DNA of 64,000 bases from Amorphochlora amoebiformis (lineage: Eukaryota > Cercozoa > Chlorarachniophyceae). This document shows positions 1 through 64,000 of this stretch, in pieces. The stretch covers positions 372,001-436,000 of the forward strand of contig BAAHQB010000014.1 in assembly GCA_054601695.1 (NCBI GenBank), read 5' to 3'. The notes below the pieces were generated by a model. The model worked only from the letters and a program-made list of their open reading frames with translations. It did no database searches and was not told the DNA's origin. Position 1 is the first letter of the stretch. Each line of letters opens with the position of its first letter. The translations under genes were made by a program, and so were the position numbers.

Positions 1-2101
<2,101 letters not shown>

Positions 2102-2266
2102 CCCTCCTCGTTGGTGTCGCGAGAGATACCTTCCCAGCCGACCGACCACCGCTTGCTTGGTGTCCGGCGAATTTGTCGCTGCCGAGAAATTCCAAAGAAA
2201 AATATCGGCATACTTCCAAACACAAATGCCAGTGTGACATACCTGCGTGACTCCCAAGCCTCGTCA
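2102..2266. promoter_or_regulatory. Divergent upstream region between WW-MyTH4 gene and tilS
   Basis: The two start codons (2101 minus, 2267 plus) lie 165 bp apart. The region is GC-balanced, free of TA repeats, and must hold both 5' leaders. A shared or back-to-back promoter is inferred from geometry; I recognise no specific element. Confidence 0.55.
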
Positions 2267-11409
<9,143 letters not shown>

Positions 11410-11993
11410 GCTGTACGCGTGTTTGTGTAAGACCTGGAAGATTGCATGGATCGATCGTTACAAATTATTATGTGGAATCACACGAGCTTAACTATCTGTC
11501 ACGGTTATTCTTGGTCTTTCCTACGATGTTTGAGATTGAATTCATGCATGATGAATGGAACGGTTTGAATATTTTAAGATTGCCTTAAGGATATTACCCA
11601 AGCATTAGACTAGTATCTAGAGTATCTAGTAAGAGTATACATGATACTCAGTCATAGGATCCGATGGGATCTAAGACTATTATAAATTTCTTATTCTACT
11701 ACATTGTAATTCATCGGATGGATGTCAATAGTACTGCCGTATTACGTAGTATTAATAGCATAATCAAATTTGACTGATCATGATAAAAAGTATAAAACGC
11801 TGCACGCACAGGCTAGGCACAACAGAGCTAGAATGCTAGAGATAGTGCTGGTATAGGTTTAGTATGATCTAGTGATATCTAACTTCAATGGAGTTCTCAG
11901 GCCATCTGCCATAGATCTATCCATTTTACATCGATCCATGTTTGACTCTCCAAGAGTTGGAGACTAATGCACAAGATTTCGCAAAGTTGAAAG
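11410..11993. other. Convergent intergenic region, tilS 3' end to unknown gene 3' end
   Basis: 584 bases between the tilS stop (TAA 11407-11409) and the stop of the minus-strand gene (11996-11994). It is mixed composition with many CTAG/TAGT motifs and holds the two 3' untranslated regions. No RNA gene or other coding sequence is seen. Confidence 0.7.
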
Positions 11994-41158
<29,165 letters not shown>

Positions 41159-41464
41159 GGTGCAGCGATGGGAATGGCTGCGCCGCGGCGGACACCTGAA
41201 TATAAGTCTCCTAGTGCGCGAAGTTAAATCTAATTAATTCTCTGTTACGAGCGAAATATTAATGGATGCCGAATTTTGGCATAGGTTCCGGCTCCCTGCC
41301 AATCGCCACCGCGTTGTTGCAAGATGAGTTGGGTAGGAATCTATGGGAATAACCATATTACTTTCCGTCCGAAAGAAAAGAAAAACAAGGGGATATAAAT
41401 CTGTTTTTTACACTTTTATGTGGAATTGCTTCGCGGGCTAATCCGGGTGCTAAATAATTGTCAG
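41159..41464. promoter_or_regulatory. Divergent upstream region between unknown gene and DCN1-like gene
   Basis: 306 bp of balanced, non-repetitive sequence between two start codons on opposite strands. It should hold both promoters and 5' leaders. It includes CGCCGCGGCG at about 41180 and an AAGAAAAGAAAAA run at about 41373-41388. Promoter role is inferred from geometry. Confidence 0.55.
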
Positions 41465-44019
<2,555 letters not shown>

Positions 44020-44662
44020 GCGCCGATATGGGAGAAGCGCAGATCTGGAAGATTTGAACAATTTCGGTAGCTGAGTCACTGAAAAATTGACTCAGTCATA
44101 ATGAAACCTTACCACTAGTACCACAGTAACTCTGGTACCTCTAGAGTCTAGAGAGTATCCCTAGTCTGCTAGTACCAGTACTAGTCTAGCTAGCAGTAGT
44201 ATATGACAATTTTGTTAAAGTATCTATATATAGAGTAAATATGTACATACTCTAGTGTACGAATAGATCATATACCGTATACTAGTACTAGCATACTGGT
44301 AATACTCTAGACCCAGTACTGCATACGTAATACTCTAGATACACTGTTAATAGACCGTATTATATATCAGTATATGATATAATTTAGTTGCTATAGTATA
44401 GATTCAGTGCTCGATAATATACTAGACCCTGTAATATACTGCCTGACATATGTCTACTAGGTCTACTGTATGTACCAAGATGTACCCCCGTTTTACAATC
44501 AGATATTAATATATATAATCAAGTTTTACAGTTATACTGCACATGTAATATATAATCCAGATTCCAGAATGTGCGGAAACTTGCGGATCTGAACCACGGT
44601 TAACACATTAGATATGTACGACCTGGGGAGATGATCAGTGAATATCTGAGCGGCTCTAGCGG
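44020..44662. other. Convergent intergenic region rich in CTAG/TACTAGT motifs
   Basis: 643 bases between two convergent stop codons. From about 44110 to 44475 it is dense in ACTAGT, CTAGAGTCTAGAG, GTACTAG and TAGACC motifs, many palindromic. I see no coding sequence or RNA gene. Confidence 0.75.

Positions 44663-64000
<19,338 letters not shown>

Overview
The window is nuclear DNA of a microbial eukaryote. It has densely split genes with GT-AG introns, a eukaryote-only neddylation gene and long runs of the telomeric hexamer TTAGGG/CCCTAA inside genes. I cannot name the lineage. The base composition is dominated by (TA)n tracts, and these give long Tyr/Ile reading frames that are not genes. I assembled gene models by hand, requiring that reading phase be conserved across every junction. 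All four genes whose 3' end lies in the window give spliced lengths divisible by 3. By these models only about 7.4 kb of the 64 kb is coding, in about 105 exons, mostly 30-100 nt long.

Layout. (1) Minus strand, 2101 down to 1 (3' end outside): a WW-WW-MyTH4 protein. (2) Plus, 2267-11409: a complete 11-exon tRNA(Ile)-lysidine synthase (TilS). (3) Minus, 41158 down to 11994: a 43-exon gene spread over 29 kb for an unrecognised protein of 852 residues. (4) Plus, 41465-44019: a complete 10-exon DCN1-like neddylation factor. (5) Minus, beyond 64000 down to 44663 (5' end outside): 34 exons of a neuropathy-target-esterase / PNPLA6-7-type patatin phospholipase. Genes 1/2 and 3/4 diverge from short shared upstream regions; genes 2/3 and 4/5 converge. 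The genes have no evident functional connection; this is ordinary eukaryotic gene order.

The remarkable part is the introns. Short introns (50-90 nt) occur in genes 1 and 4. The long introns are made of (TA)n that often begins at the GT and ends at the AG, or of telomeric repeats joined directly to the splice sites. Around more than a dozen exons there are arrays of partial exon copies: acceptor plus 5' half-exon copies lie upstream of the intact exon, and 3' half-exon plus donor copies lie downstream. Each copy is separated by (TA)n, and copies are usually more diverged the further they lie from the intact exon. Some copies are inverted, so a splice site could pair with its own copy. I regard this exon-edge copying together with repeat-built introns as the main undescribed phenomenon here.
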